DNA from: Closterium sp. Naga37s-1
Taxonomy: Eukaryota; Streptophyta; Zygnematophyceae; Desmidiales; Closteriaceae
DNA length: 64,000 bases
Assembly (NCBI GenBank): GCA_947471745.1
Contig: CANJKZ010000977.1
Span: 2,460,501 to 2,524,500 of the forward strand
Reading direction: 5' to 3'
Shown: piece after piece, positions 36,850 to 50,300 of the stretch
Numbering within the stretch: position 1 is the stretch's first letter
Layout of the letters: each line of letters opens with the position of its first letter
Program-made: the position numbers and the translations under genes
Notes under the pieces: generated by a model
What the model was told of the DNA's origin: nothing
Seen by the model: the letters and a program-made list of their open reading frames with translations, nothing else
The model's database searches: none

Positions 36850-37529
36850 GTAGGTCTATTGGCAGCTAGGTCTATTGGAAGGTAGGTCTATTGGCAGGTA
36901 GGTCTATTGGCAGGTAGGGCTATTGGCAGGTAGGTCCATTGGCAGGTAGGTCTATTGGCAGGTAGGTCTATTGGCAGGTAGGTCTATTGGCAGGTAGGTC
37001 TATTGGCAGGTAGGTCTATTGGCAGGTAGGTCTATTGGCAGCTAGGTCTATTGGCAGGTAGGTCTATTGGCAGCTAGGTCTATTGGCAGCTAGGTCTATT
37101 GGCAGGTAGGTCTATTGGCAGCTAGGTCTATTGGCAGGTAGGTCTATTGGCAGGTAGGTCTATTGGCAGGTAGGTCTATTGGCAGGTAGGTCTATTGGCA
37201 GGTAGGTCTATTGGCAGGTAGGTCTATTGGCAGGTAGGTCTATTGGCAGCTAGGTCTATTGGCAGGTAGGTCTATTGGCAGGTAGGTCTATTGGCAGCTA
37301 GGTCTATTGGCAGGTAGGTCTATTCGCAGGTAGGTCTTTTCGCAGGTGGGTCTATTGGCAGGTAGGTTTATTGGCAGGTAGGTCTATTGGCAGGTAGGTA
37401 TATTGGCAGGTAGGTCTATTGGCAGATAGGTCTGTAGGTCTATTGGCAGCTAGGTCTATTGGCAGGTAGGTCTATTCGCAGGTAGGTCTATTCGCAGGTA
37501 GGTATATTGGCAGGTAGGTCTATTGGCAG

Positions 37530-38729
37530 GTAGGTCTATTGGCAGGTAGGTCTATTGGCAGGTAGGTCTATTGGCAGGTAGGTCTATTGGCAGAGAGGTC
37601 TGTAGGTATATTGGCACCTAGGTCTATTGGCAGGTAGGTCTATTGGCAGGTAGGTCTATTGGCAGGTAGGTCTATTGGCAGGTAGGTCTAATGGCAGGTA
37701 GGTCTATTGGCAGGTAGGTCTATTGGCAGGTAGGTCTATTGGCAGATAGGTCTGTAGGTCTATTGGCAGCTAGGTCTATTGGCAGGTAGGTCTATTCGCA
37801 GGTAGGTCTATTCGCAGGTAGGTATATTGGCAGGTAGGTCTATTGGCAGGTAGGTCTATTGGCAGGTAGGTCTATTGGCAGGTAGGTCTATTGGCAGGTA
37901 GGTCTATTGGCAGAGAGGTCTGTAGGTCTATTGGCAGCTAGGTCTATTGGCAGGTAGGTCTATTCGCAGGTAGGTCTTTTCGCAGGTGGGTCTATTGGCA
38001 GGTAGGTTTATTGGCAGGTAGGTCTATTGGCAGGTAGGTCTATTGGCAGGTAGGTCTATTGGCAGATAGGTCTGTAGGTCTATTGGCAGCTAGGTCTATT
38101 GGCAGATAGGTCTATTGGCAGCTAGGTCTATTGGCAGGTAGGTCTATTGGCAGGTAGGTCTATTGGCAGGTAGGTATATTGGCAGGTAGGTCTATTGGCA
38201 GGTAGGTCTATTGGCAGGTAGGTCTATTGGCAGGTAGGTCTATTGGCAGCTAGGTCTATTGGCAGGTAGGTCTATTGGCAGGTAGGTCTATTGGCAGCTA
38301 GGTCTATTGGCAGGTAGGTCTATTCGCAGATAGGTCTATTCGCAGGTAGGTCTATTGGCATGTAGGTCTATTGGCAGATAGGTCTGTAGGTCTATTGGCA
38401 GCTAGGTCTATTGGAAGGTAGGTCTATTGGCAGCTAGGTCTATTGGCAGGTAGGGCTATTGGCAGGTAGGTCCATTGGCAGGTAGGTCTACTGGCAGGTA
38501 GGTCTATTGGCAGGTAGGTCTATTGGCAGGTAGGTCTATTGGCAGGTAGGTCTATTGGCAGGTAGGTCTATTGGCAGGTAGGTCTATTGGCAGCTAGGTC
38601 TATTGGCAGGTAGGTCTATTGGCAGGTAGGTCTATTGGCAGCTAGGTCTATTGGCAGGTAGGTCTATTCGCAGATAGGTCTATTCGCAGGTAGGTCTATT
38701 GGCAGGTAGGTCTATTGGCAGATAGGTCT
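37530..38729. repeat. Block B 1,880-bp-spaced higher-order repeat, copy 2
   Basis: Same markers at +1,880 (cagagagg 37591, ggcatgtagg 38358, ggtctactgg 38485). Similarity breaks near 38729, where part of the punctuating unit and the unit after it are missing (gcagataggtctattggaagg). Confidence 0.78.
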
Positions 38730-40599
38730 ATTGGAAGGTAGGTCTATTGGCAGGTAGGTCTATTGGCAGGTAGGGCTATTGGCAGGTAGGTCCATTGGCA
38801 GGTAGGTCTATTGGCAGGTAGGTCTATTGGCAGCTAGGTCTATTGGCAGGTAGGTCTATTGGCAGCTAGGTCTATTGGCAGCTAGGTCTATTGGCAGGTA
38901 GGTCTATTCACAGATAGGTCTATTCGTAGGAAGGTCTATTGGCAGGTAGGTCTATTGGCAGATAGGTCTGTAGGTCTATTGGCAGCTAGGTCTATTGGAT
39001 GATAGGTCTATTGGCAGGTAGGTCTATTGGCAGGTAGGTCTATTGGCAGGTAGGTCCATTGGCAGGTAGGTCTATTGGCAGGTAGGTCTATTGGCAGGTA
39101 GGTCTATTGGCAGGTAGGTCTATTGGCAGGTAGGTCTATTGGCAGGTAAGTCTATTGGCAGCTAGGTCTATTGGCAGGTAGGTCTATTCGCAGGTAGGTT
39201 TATTCGCAGGTAGGTCTATTGGCAGGTAGGTCTATTGGCAGATAGGTCTGTAGGTCTATTGGCAGCTAGGTCTATTGGCAGGTAGGTCTATTCGCAGGTA
39301 GGTCTATTCGCAGGTAGGTATATTGGCAGGTAGGTCTATTGGCAGGTAGGTCTATTGGCAGGTAGGTCTATTGGCAGGTAGGTCTATTGGCAGGTAGGTC
39401 TATTGGCAGAGAGGTCTGTAGGTCTATTGGCAGCTAGGTCTATTGGCAGGTAGGTCTATTCGCAGGTAGGTCTTTTCGCAGGTGGGTCTATTGGCAGGTA
39501 GGTTTATTGGCAGGTAGGTCTATTCGCAGGTAGGTCTATTGCCAGGTAGGTCTATTGGCAGATAGGTCTGTAGGTCTATTGGCAGCTAGGTCTATTGGAA
39601 GGTAGGTCTATTGGCAGGTAGGTCTATTGGCAGGTAGGTCTATTGGCAGGTAGGTCCATTGGCAGGTAGGTCTATTGGCAGGTAGGTCTATTGGCAGGTA
39701 TGTCTATTGGCAGGTAGGTCTATTGGCAGGTAGGTCTATTGGCAGGTAGGTGTATTGACAGGTAGGTCTATTGGCAGCTAGGTCTATTGGCAGGTAGGTC
39801 TATTCGCAGGTAGGTTTATTCGCAGGTAGGTCTATTGGCAGGTAGGTCTATTGGCAGATAGGTCTGTAGGTCTATTGGCAGCTAGGTCTATTGGCAGGTA
39901 GGTCTATTCGCAGGTAGGTCTATTCGCAGGTAGGTATATTGGCAGGTAGGTCAATTGGCAGGTAGGTCTATTGGCAGGTAGGTCTATTGGCAGGTAGGTC
40001 TATTGGCAGGTAGGTCTATTGGCAGAGAGGTCTGTAGGTCTATTGGCAGGTAGGTCTATTGGCAGGTAGGTCTATTGGCAGGTAGGTCTATTGGCAGGTA
40101 GGTCTATTGGCAGATAGGTCTGTAGGTCTATTGGCAGCTAGGTCTATTGGCAGGTAGGTCTATTGGCAGCTAGGTCTATTGGCAGGTAGGTCTGTTGGCA
40201 GCTAGGTCTATTGGCAGGTAGGTCTATTGGCAGGTAGGTCTATTGGCAGGTAGGTCTATTGGCAGGTAGGTCTATTGGCAGGTAGGTCTATTGGCAGGTA
40301 GGTCTATTGGCAGGTAGGTCTATTGGCAGCTAGGTCTATTGGCAGGTAGGTCTATTGGCAGGTAGGTCTATTGGCAGCTAGGTCTATTGGCAGGTAGGTC
40401 TATTGGCAGATAGGTCTATTCGCAGGTAGGTCTATTGGCAGGTAGGTCTATTGGCAGATAGGTCTGTAGGTCTATTGGCAGCTAGGTCTATTGGCAGCTA
40501 GGTCTATTGGCAGGTAGGTCTATTGGCAGATAGGTCTATTCGCAGGTAGGTCTATTGGCAGGTAGGTCTATTGGCAGATAGGTCTGTAGGTCTATTGGC

Positions 40600-41760
40600 A
40601 GCTAGGTCTATTGGAAGGTAGGTCTATTGGCTGGTAGGTCTATTGGCAGGTAGGTCTATTGGCAGGTAGGTCCATTGGCAGGTAGGTCTATTGGCAGGTA
40701 GGTCTATTGGCAGGTATGTCTATTGGCAGGTAGGTCTATTGGCAGGTAGGTCTATTGGCAGGTAGGTCTATTGACAGGTAGGTCTATTGGCAGCTAGGTC
40801 TATTGGCAGGTAGGTCTATTCGCAGGTAGGTTTACTCGCAGGTAGGTCTATTGGCAGGTAGGTCTATTGGCAGATAGGTCTGTAGGTCTATTGGCAGCTA
40901 GGTCTATTGGCAGGTAGGTCTATTCGCAGGTAGGTCTATTCGCAGGTAGGTATATTGGCAGGTAGGTCAATTGGCAGGTAGGTCTATTGGCAGGTAGGTC
41001 TATTGGCAGGTAGGTCTATTGGCAGGTAGGTCTATTGGCAGAGAGGTCTGTAGGTCTATTGGCAGGTAGGTCTATTGGCAGGTAGGTCTATTGGCAGGTA
41101 GGTCTATTGGCAGATAGGTCTGTAGGTCTATTGGCAGCTAGGTCTATTGGCAGGTAGGTCTATTGGCAGCTAGGTCTATTGGCAGGTAGGTCTATTGGCA
41201 GCTAGGTCTATTGGCAGCTAGGTCTATTGGCAGGTAGGTCTATTGGCAGGTAGGTCTATTGGCAGGTAGGTCTATTGGCAGGTAGCTCTATTGGCAGCTA
41301 GGTCTATTGGCAGGTAGGTCTATTGGCAGCTAGGTCTATTGGCGGGTAGGTCTATTGGCAGATAGGTCTGTAGGTCTATTGGCAGCTAGGTCTATTGGCA
41401 GGTATGTCTATTGGCATGTAGGTCTATTGGCAGGTAGGTCTGTAGGTCTATTGGCAGGTAGGTCTATTGGCAGGTAGGTCTATTGGCAGGTAGGTCTATT
41501 GGCAGCTAGGTCTATTGGCAGGTAGGTCTATTGGCAGGTAGGTCTATTGGCAGCTAGGTCTATTGGCAGGTAGGTCTATTGCCAGGAAGGTCTATTGGCA
41601 GCTAGGTCTAATGGCAGCTAGGTCTATTGGCAGGTAGGTCTATCGGCAGGTAGGTCTATTGGCAGGTAGGTCTATTGGCAGCTAGGTCTATTGGCAGGTA
41701 GGTCTATTGGCAGGTAGGTCTATTGGCAGCTAGGTCTATTGGCAGCTAGGTCTATTGGCA
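40600..41760. repeat. Block B phrase with ggtagctc marker, copy 1
   Basis: Roughly 1.1 kb phrase carrying ggctggtagg (40629), ggtatgtc, ggtttactcgc, ggtcaatt and ggtagctc (41281). It recurs near 49.25-50.3 kb and 53.2-54.1 kb. Ends are approximate. Confidence 0.7.
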
Positions 41761-44700
41761 GGTTGGTCTATTGGCGGTAGGTCTATTGGCAGATAGGTCT
41801 ATTCGCAGGTAGGTCTATTGGCAGGTAGGTTTATTGGCAGGTAGGTCTATTGGCAGCTAGGGCTATTGGCAGGTAGGTCTATTCGCAGGTAGGTCTATTC
41901 GCAGGTAGGTATATTGGCAGGTAGGTCAATTGGCAGGTAGGTCTATTGGCAGGTAGGTCTATTGGCAGGTAGGTCTATTGGCAGGTAGGTCTATTGGCAG
42001 AGAGGTCTGTAGGTCTATTGGCAGGTAGGTCTATTGGCAGGTAGGTCTATTGGCAGGTAGGTCTATTGGCAGGTAGTTCTATTGGCAGATAGGTCTGTAG
42101 GTCTATTGGCAGCTAGGTCTATTGGCAGTTAGGTCTATTGGCAGCTAGGTCTATTGGCAGGTAGGTCTATTGGCAGGTAGGTCTATTGGCAGGTAGGTCT
42201 ATTGGCAGGTAGGTCTATTGGCAGGTAGGTCTATTGGCAGGTAGGTCTATTGGCAGGTAGGTCTATTGGCAGCTAGGTCTATTGGCAGGTAGGTCTATTG
42301 GCAGCTAGGTCTATTGGCAGCTAGGTCTATTGGCAGGTAGGTCTATTCACAGATAGGTCTATTCGCAGGAAGGTCTATTGGCAGGTAGGTCTATTGGCAG
42401 ATAGGTCTGTAGGTCTATTGGCAGCTAGGTCTATTGGATGATAGGTCTATTGGCAGGTAGGTCTATTGGCAGGTAGGTCTATTGGCAGGTAGGTCCATTG
42501 GCAGGTAGGTCTATTGGCAGGTAGGTCTATTGGCAGGTAGGTCTATTGGCAGGTAGGTCTATTGGCAGGTAGGTCTATTGGCAGGTAGGTCTATTGGCAG
42601 GTAGGTCTATTGGCAGCTAGGTCTATTGGCAGGTAGGTCTATTCGCAGGTAGGTTTATTCGCAGGTAGGTCTATTGGCAGGTAGGTCTATTGGCAGATAG
42701 GTCTGTAGGTCTATTGGCAGCTAGGTCTATTGGCAGGTAGGTCTATTCGCAGGTAGGTCTATTCGCAGGTAGGTATATTGGCAGGTAGGTCTATTGGCAG
42801 GTAGGTCTATTGGCAGGTAGGTCTATTGGCAGGTAGGTCTATTGGCAGGTAGGTCTATTGGCAGAGAGGTCTGTAGGTCTATTGGCAGCTAGGTCTATTG
42901 GCAGGTAGGTCTATTCGCAGGTAGGTCTTTTCGCAGGTGGGTCTATTGGCAGGTAGGTTTATTGGCAGGTAGGTCTATTGGCAGGTAGGTATATTGGCAG
43001 GTAGGTCTATTGGCAGATAGGTCTGTAGGTCTATTGGCAGCTAGGTCTATTGGCAGGTAGGTCTATTCGCAGGTAGGTCTATTCGCAGGTAGGTATATTG
43101 GCAGGTAGGTCTATTGGCAGGTAGGTCTATTGGCAGGTAGGTCTATTGGCAGGTAGGTCTATTGGCAGGTAGGTCTATTGGCAGAGAGGTCTGTAGGTAT
43201 ATTGGCACCTAGGTCTATTGGCAGGTAGGTCTATTGGCAGGTAGGTCTATTGGCAGGTAGGTCTATTGGCAGGTAGGTCTAATGGCAGGTAGGTCTATTG
43301 GCAGGTAGGTCTATTGGCAGGTAGGTCTATTGGCAGATAGGTCTGTAGGTCTATTGGCAGCTAGGTCTATTGGCAGGTAGGTCTATTCGCAGGTAGGTCT
43401 ATTCGCAGGTAGGTATATTGGCAGGTAGGTCTATTGGCAGGTAGGTCTATTGGCAGGTAGGTCTATTGGCAGGTAGGTCTATTGGCAGGTAGGTCTATTG
43501 GCAGAGAGGTCTGTAGGTCTATTGGCAGCTAGGTCTATTGGCAGGTAGGTCTATTCGCAGGTAGGTCTTTTCGCAGGTGGGTCTATTGGCAGGTAGGTTT
43601 ATTGGCAGGTAGGTCTATTGGCAGGTAGGTCTATTGGCAGGTAGGTCTATTGGCAGATAGGTCTGTAGGTCTATTGGCAGCTAGGTCTATTGGCAGATAG
43701 GTCTATTGGCAGCTAGGTCTATTGGCAGGTAGGTCTATTGGCAGGTAGGTCTATTGGCAGGTAGGTCTATTGGCAGGTAGGTCTATTGGCAGGTAGGTCT
43801 ATTGGCAGGTAGGTCTATTGGCAGGTAGGTCTATTGGCAGCTAGGTCTATTGGCAGGTAGGTCTATTGGCAGGTAGGTCTATTGGCAGCTAGGTCTATTG
43901 GCAGGTAGGTCTATTCGCAGATAGTTCTATTCGCAGGTAGGTCTATTGGCAGGTAGGTCTATTGGCAGATAGGTCTGTAGGTCTATTGGCAGCTAGGTCT
44001 ATTGGAAGGTAGGTCTATTGGCAGCTAGGTCTATTGGCAGGTAGGGCTATTGGCAGGTAGGTCCATTGGCAGGTAGGTCTATTGGCCGGTAGGTCTATTG
44101 GCAGGTAGGTCTATTGGCAGGTAGGTCTATTGGCAGGTAGGTCTATTGGCAGCTAGGTCTATTGGCAGGTAGGTCTATTGGCAGGTAGGTCTATTGGCAG
44201 GTAGGTCTATTGGCAGGTAGGTCTATTGGCAGGTAGGTCTATTGGCAGCTAGGTCTATTGGCAGGTAGGTCTATTGGCAGGTAGGTCTATTGGCAGCTAG
44301 GTCTAATGGCAGGTAGGTCTATTCGCAGATAGATCTATTCGCAGGTAGGTCTATTGGCAGGTAGGTGTATTGGCAGATAGGTCTGTAGGTCTATTGGCAG
44401 CTAGGTCTATTGGAAGGTAGGTCTATTGGCAGGTAGGTCTATTGGCAGGTAGGGCTATTGGCAGGTAGGTCCATTGGCAGGTAGGTCTATTGGCAGGTAG
44501 GTCTATTGGCAGGTAGGTCTATTGGCAGGTAGGTCTATTGGCAGGTAGGTCTATTGGCAGGTAGGTCTATTGGCAGGTAGGTCTATTGGCAGCTAGGTCT
44601 ATTGGCAGGTAGGTCTATTGGCAGCTAGGTCTATTGGCAGGTAGGTCTATTGGCAGCTAGGTCTATTGGCAGCTAGGTCTATTGGCAGGTAGGTCTATTG

Positions 44701-47219
44701 GCAGGTAGGTCTATTGGCAGGTAGGTCTATTGGCAGGTAGGTCTATTGGCAGGTAGGTCTATTGGCAGGTAGGTCTATTGGCAGCTAGGTCTATTGGCAG
44801 GTAGGTCTATTGGCAGGTAGGTCTATTGGCAGCTAGGTCTATTGGCAGGTAGGTCTATTGGCAGCTAGGTCTATTGGCAGGTAGGTCTATTGGCAGGTAG
44901 GTCTATTGGCAGGTAGGTCTATTGGCAGGTAGGTCTATTGGCAGGTAGGTCTATTGGCAGCTAGGTCTATTGGCAGCTAGGTCTATTGGCAGGTAGGTCT
45001 ATTGGCAGCTAGGTCTATTGGCAGGTAGGTCTATTGGCAGGTAGGTCTATTGGCAGGTAGGTCTATTGGCAGGTAGGTCTATTGGCAGGTAGGTCTATTG
45101 CAGGTAGGTCTATTGGCAGGTAGGTCTATTGGCAGGTAGGTCTATTGGCAGCTAGGTCTATTGGCAGGTAGGTCTATTGGCAGGTAGGTCTATTGGCAGG
45201 TAGGTCTATTGGCAGCTAGGTCTATTGGAAGGTAGGTCTATTGGCAGGTAGGTCTATTGGCAGCTTGGTCTATTGGCAGGTAGGTCTATTGGCAGGTAGG
45301 TCTATTGGCAGGTAGGTCTATTGGCGGGTAGGTCTATTGGCAGATAGGTCTGTAGGTCTATTGGCAGCTAGGTCTATTGGTAGGTAGGTCTATTGGCAGG
45401 TAGGTCTATTGGCAGGTAGGTCTATTGGCAGCTAGGTCAATTGGAAGGTAGGTCTATTGGCAGCTAGGTCTATTGGCAGGTAGGTCTATTGGCAGGTAGG
45501 TCTATTGGCAGGTAGGTCTATTGGCAGGTAGGTCTATTGGCAGGTAGGTCTATTGGCAGGTAGGTCTATTGGCAGGTAGGTCTATTGGCAGGTAGGTCTA
45601 TTGGCAGCTAGGTCTATTGGAAGGTAGGTCTATTGGCAGGTAGGTCTATTGGCAGCTAGGTCTATTGGCAGGTAGGTCTATTGGCAGGTAGGTCTATTGG
45701 CAGGTAGGTCTATTGGCGGGTAGGTCTATTGGCAGATAGGTCTGTAGGTCTATTGGCAGCTAGGTCTATTGGTAGGTAGGTCTATTGGCAGGTAGGTCTA
45801 TTGGCAGGTAGGTCTATTGGCAGGTAGGTCTATTGGGAGGTAGGTCTATTGGCAGGTAGGTCTATTGGCAGGTAGGTCCATTGGCAGGTAGGTCTATTTG
45901 CAGCTAGGGCTATTGGCAGGTAGGTCTATTGGCAGGTAGGTCTACTGGCAGCTAGGTCTATTGGCAGGTAGGTCTATTCGCAGGTAGGTCTATTCGCAGG
46001 TAGGTCTATTGGCAGGTAGGTCTATTGGCAGATAGGTCTGTAGGTCTATTGGCAGGTAGGTCTATTGGCAGGTAGGTCTATTGGCAGGTAGGTCTATTGG
46101 CAGGTAGGTCTATTGGCAGGTAGGTCTATTGGCAGGTAGGTCTATTGGCAGGTAGGTCTATTGGCAGGTAGGTCTATTGGCAGGTAGGTCTATTGACAGC
46201 TAGGTCTATTGGAAGGTAGGTCTATTGGCAGGTAGGTCTATTGGCAGCTAGGTCTATTGGCAGGTAGGTCTATTGGCAGGTAGGTCTATTGGCAGGTAGG
46301 TCTATTGGCGGGTAGGTCTATTGGCAGATAGGTCTGTAGGTCTATTGGCAGCTAGGTCTATTGGTAGGTAGGTCTATTCGCAGGTAGGTCTATTCGCAGG
46401 TAGGTCTATTGGCAGGTAGGTCTATTGGCAGGTAGGTCTATTGGCAGGTAGGTCTATTGGCAGGTAGGTCCATTGTCAGGTAGGTCTATTTGCAGCTAGG
46501 TCTATTGGCAGGTAGGTCTATTGGCAGGTAGGTCTATTGGCAGCTAGGTCTATTGGCAGGTAGGTCTATTCGCAGGTAGGTCTATTCGCAGGTAGGTCTA
46601 TTGGCAGGTAGGTCTATTGGCAGATAGGTCTGTAGGTCTATTGGCAGGTAGGTCTATTGGCAGGTAGGTCTATTGGCAGGTAGGTCTATTGGCAGGTAGG
46701 TCTATTGGCAGGTAGGTCTATTGGCAGGTAGGTCTATTGGCAGGTAGGTCTATTGGCAGGTAGGTCTATTGGCAGGTAGGCCTATTGGCAGCTAGGTCTA
46801 TTGGCAGGTAGGTCTATTGGCATCTAGGTCTATTGGCAGGTAGGTCTATTCGCAGGTAGGTCTATTGGCAGGTAGGTCTATTGGCAGATAGGTCTGTAGG
46901 TCTATTGGCAGCTAGGTCTATTGGCAGGTAGGTCTATTCGCAGGTAGGTCTATTCGCAGGTAGGTATATTGGCAGGTAGGTCTATTGGCAGGTAGGTCTA
47001 TTGGCAGGTAGGTCTATTGGCAGGTAGGTCTATTGGCAGGTAGGTCTATTGGCAGAGAGGTCTGTAGGTATATTGGCACCTAGGTCTATTGGCAGGTAGG
47101 TCTATTGGCAGGTAGGTCTATTGGCAGGTAGGTCTATTGGCAGGTAGGTCTATTGGCAGGTAGGTCTATTGGCAGGTAGGTCTATTGGCAGGTAGGTCTA
47201 TTGGCAGATAGGTCTGTAG

Positions 47220-48620
47220 GTCTATTGGCAGCTAGGTCTATTGGCAGTTAGGTCTATTGGCAGCTAGGTCTATTGGCAGGTAGGTCTATTGGCAGGTAGG
47301 TCTATTGGCAGGTAGGTCTATTGGCAGGTAGGTCTATTGGCAGGTAGGTGTATTGGCAGGTAGGTCTATTGGCAGGTAGGTCTATTGGCAGCTAGGTCTA
47401 TTGGCAGGTAGGTCTATTGGCAGCTAGGTCTATTGGCAGCTAGGTCTATTGGCAGGTAGGTCTATTCACAGATAGGTCTATTCGCAGGAAGGTCTATTGG
47501 CAGGTAGGTCTATTGGCAGATAGGTCTGTAGGTCTATTGGCAGCTAGGTCTATTGGATGATAGGTCTATTGGCAGGTAGATCTATTGGCAGGTAGGTCTA
47601 TTGGCAGGTAGGTCCATTGGCAGGTAGGTCTATTGGCAGGTAGGTCTATTGGCAGGTAGGTCTATTGGCAGGTAGGTCTATTGGCAGGTAGGTCTATTGG
47701 CAGGTAGGTCTATTGGCAGCTAGGTCTATTGGCAGGTAGGTCTATTCGCAGGTAGGTCTATTCGCAGGTAGGTATATTGGCAGGTAGGTCTATTGGCAGG
47801 TAGGTCTATTGGCAGGTAGGTCTATTGGCAGGTAGGTCTATTGGCAGATAGGTCTGTAGGTCTATTGGCAGCTAGGTCTATTGGCAGGTAGGTCTATTCG
47901 CAGGTAGGTCTATTCGCAGGTAGGTATATTGGCAGGTAGGTCTATTGGCAGGTAGGTCTATTGGCAGGTAGGTCTATTGGCAGGTAGATCTATTGGCAGG
48001 TAGGTCTATTGGCAGAGAGGTCTGTAGGTCTATTGGCAGCTAGGTCTATTGGCAGGTAGGTCTATTCGCAGGTAGGTCTTTTCGCAGGTGGGTCTATTGG
48101 CAGGTAGGTTTATTGGCAGGTAGGTCTATTCGCAGGTAGGTCTATTGCCAGGTAGGTCTATTGGCAGATAGGTCTGTAGGTCTATTGGCAGCTAGGTCTA
48201 TTGGAAGGTAGGTCTATTGGCAGGTAGGTCTATTGGCAGGTAGGTCTATTGGCAGGTAGGTCCATTGGCAGGTAGGTCTATTGGCAGGTAGGTCTATTGG
48301 CAGGTATGTCTATTGGCAGGTAGGTCTATTGGCAGGTAGGTCTATTGGCAGGTAGGTCTATTGACAGGTAGGTCTATTGGCAGCTAGGTCTATTGGCAGG
48401 TAGGTCTATTCGCAGGTAGGTTTATTCGCAGGTAGGTCTATTGGCAGGTAGGTCTATTGGCAGATAGGTCTGTAGGTCTATTGGCAGCTAGGTCTATTGG
48501 CAGGTAGGTCTATTCGCAGGTAGGTCTATTCGCAGGTAGGTATATTGGCAGGTGGTCAATTGGCAGGTAGGTCTATTGGCAGGTAGGTCTATTGGCAGGT
48601 AGGTCTATTGGCAGGTAGGT
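47220..48620. repeat. Block B 4.1-kb macro-repeat, copy 1 (leading part)
   Basis: Markers ggcagttagg (47243), ttggatgata (47553), cttttcgcaggtggg (48078) and ggtatgtc (48303) recur near 51.37-52.7 kb, first at offset 4,130 then at 4,098 after a two-unit length change. The following phrase with ggtagctc also recurs, so the whole 47.2-51.3 kb stretch is broadly repeated at 51.4-54.7 kb. Confidence 0.7.
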
Positions 48621-49249
48621 CTATTGGCAGAGAGGTCTGTAGGTCTGGCAGGTAGGTCTATTGGCAGGTAGGTCTATTGGCAGGTAGGTCTATTGGCAGG
48701 TAGGTCTATTGGCAGATAGGTCTGTAGGTCTATTGGCAGCTAGGTCTATTGGCAGGTAGGTCTATTGGCAGCTAGGTCTATTGGCAGGTAGGTCTATTGG
48801 CAGCTAGGTCTATTGGCAGGTAGGTCTATTGGCAGGTAGGTCTATTGGCAGGTAGGTCTATTGGCAGGTAGGTCTATTGGCAGATAGGTCTGTAGGTCTA
48901 TTGGAAGCTAGGTCTATTGGCAGGTAGGTCTATTGGCAGCTAGGTCTATTGGCAGGTAGGTCTATTGGCAGCTAGGTCTATTGGCAGGTAGGTCTATTGG
49001 CAGGTAGGTCTATTGGCAGGTAGGTCTATTGGCAGGTAGGTCTATTGGCAGGTAGGTCTATTGGCAGGTAGGTCTATTGGCAGGTAGGTCTATTGGCAGC
49101 TAGGTCTATTGGCAGGTAGGTCTATTGGCAGGTAGGTCTATTGGCAGCTAGGTCTATTGGCAGGTAGGTCTATTGGCAGATAGGTCTATTCGCAGGTAGG
49201 TCTATTGGCAGGTAGGTCTATTGGCAGATAGGTCTGTAGGTCTATTGGC

Positions 49250-50300
49250 AGCTAGGTCTATTGGAAGGTAGGTCTATTGGCTGGTAGGTCTATTGGCAGG
49301 TAGGTCTATTGGCAGGTAGGTCCATTGGCAGGTAGGTCTATTGGCAGGTAGGTCTATTGGCAGGTATGTCTATTGGTAGGTAGGTCTATTGGCAGGTAGG
49401 TCTATTGGCAGGTAGGTCTATTGACAGGTAGGTCTATTGGCAGCTAGGTCTATTGGCAGGTAGGTCTATTCGCAGGTAGGTTTACTCGCAGGTAGGTCTA
49501 TTGGCAGGTAGGTCTATTGGCAGATAGGTCTGTAGGTCTATTGGCAGCTAGGTCTATTGGCAGGTAGGTCTATTCGCAGGTAGGTCTATTCGCAGGTAGG
49601 TATATTGGCAGGTAGGTCAATTAGGTCTATGGCAGGTAGGTCTATTGGCAGGTAGGTCTATTGGCAGGTAGGTCTATTGGCAGAGAGGTCTGTAGGTCTA
49701 TTGGCAGGTAGGAATATTGGCAGGTAGGTCTATTGGCAGGTAGGTCTATTGGCAGGTAGGTCTATTGGCAGATAGGTCTGTAGGTCTATTGGCAGCTAGG
49801 TCTATTGGCAGGTAGGTCTATTGGCAGCTAGGTCTATTGGCAGGTAGGTCTATTGGCAGCTAGGTCTATTGGCAGCTAGGTCTATTGGCAGGTAGGTCTA
49901 TTGGCAGGTAGGTCTATTGGCAGGTAGGTCTATTGGCAGGTAGCTCTATTGGCAGCTAGGTCTATTGGCAGGTAGGTCTATTGGCAGCTAGGTCTATTGG
50001 CGGGTAGGTCTATTGGCAGATAGGTCTGTAGGTCTATTGGCAGCTAGGTCTATTGGCAGGTAGGTCTATTGGCATGTAAGTCTATTGGCAGGTAGGTCTG
50101 TAGGTCTATTGGCAGGTAGGTCTATTGGCAGGTAGGTCTATTGGCAGGTAGGTCTATTGGCAGCTAGGTCTATTGGCAGGTAGGTCTATTGGCAGGTAGG
50201 TCTATTGGCAGCTAGGTCTATTGGCAGGTAGGTCTATTGCCAGGTAGGTCTATTGGCAGCTAGGTCTAATGGCAGCTAGGTCTATCGGCAGGTAGGTCTA
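49250..50300. repeat. Block B phrase with ggtagctc marker, copy 2
   Basis: Same markers (ggctggtagg 49279, ggtagctc 49939) about 8,650-8,658 bp after copy 1. It has small local deletions around 49619-49630 (ggtcaattaggtctatggc). Confidence 0.7.
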
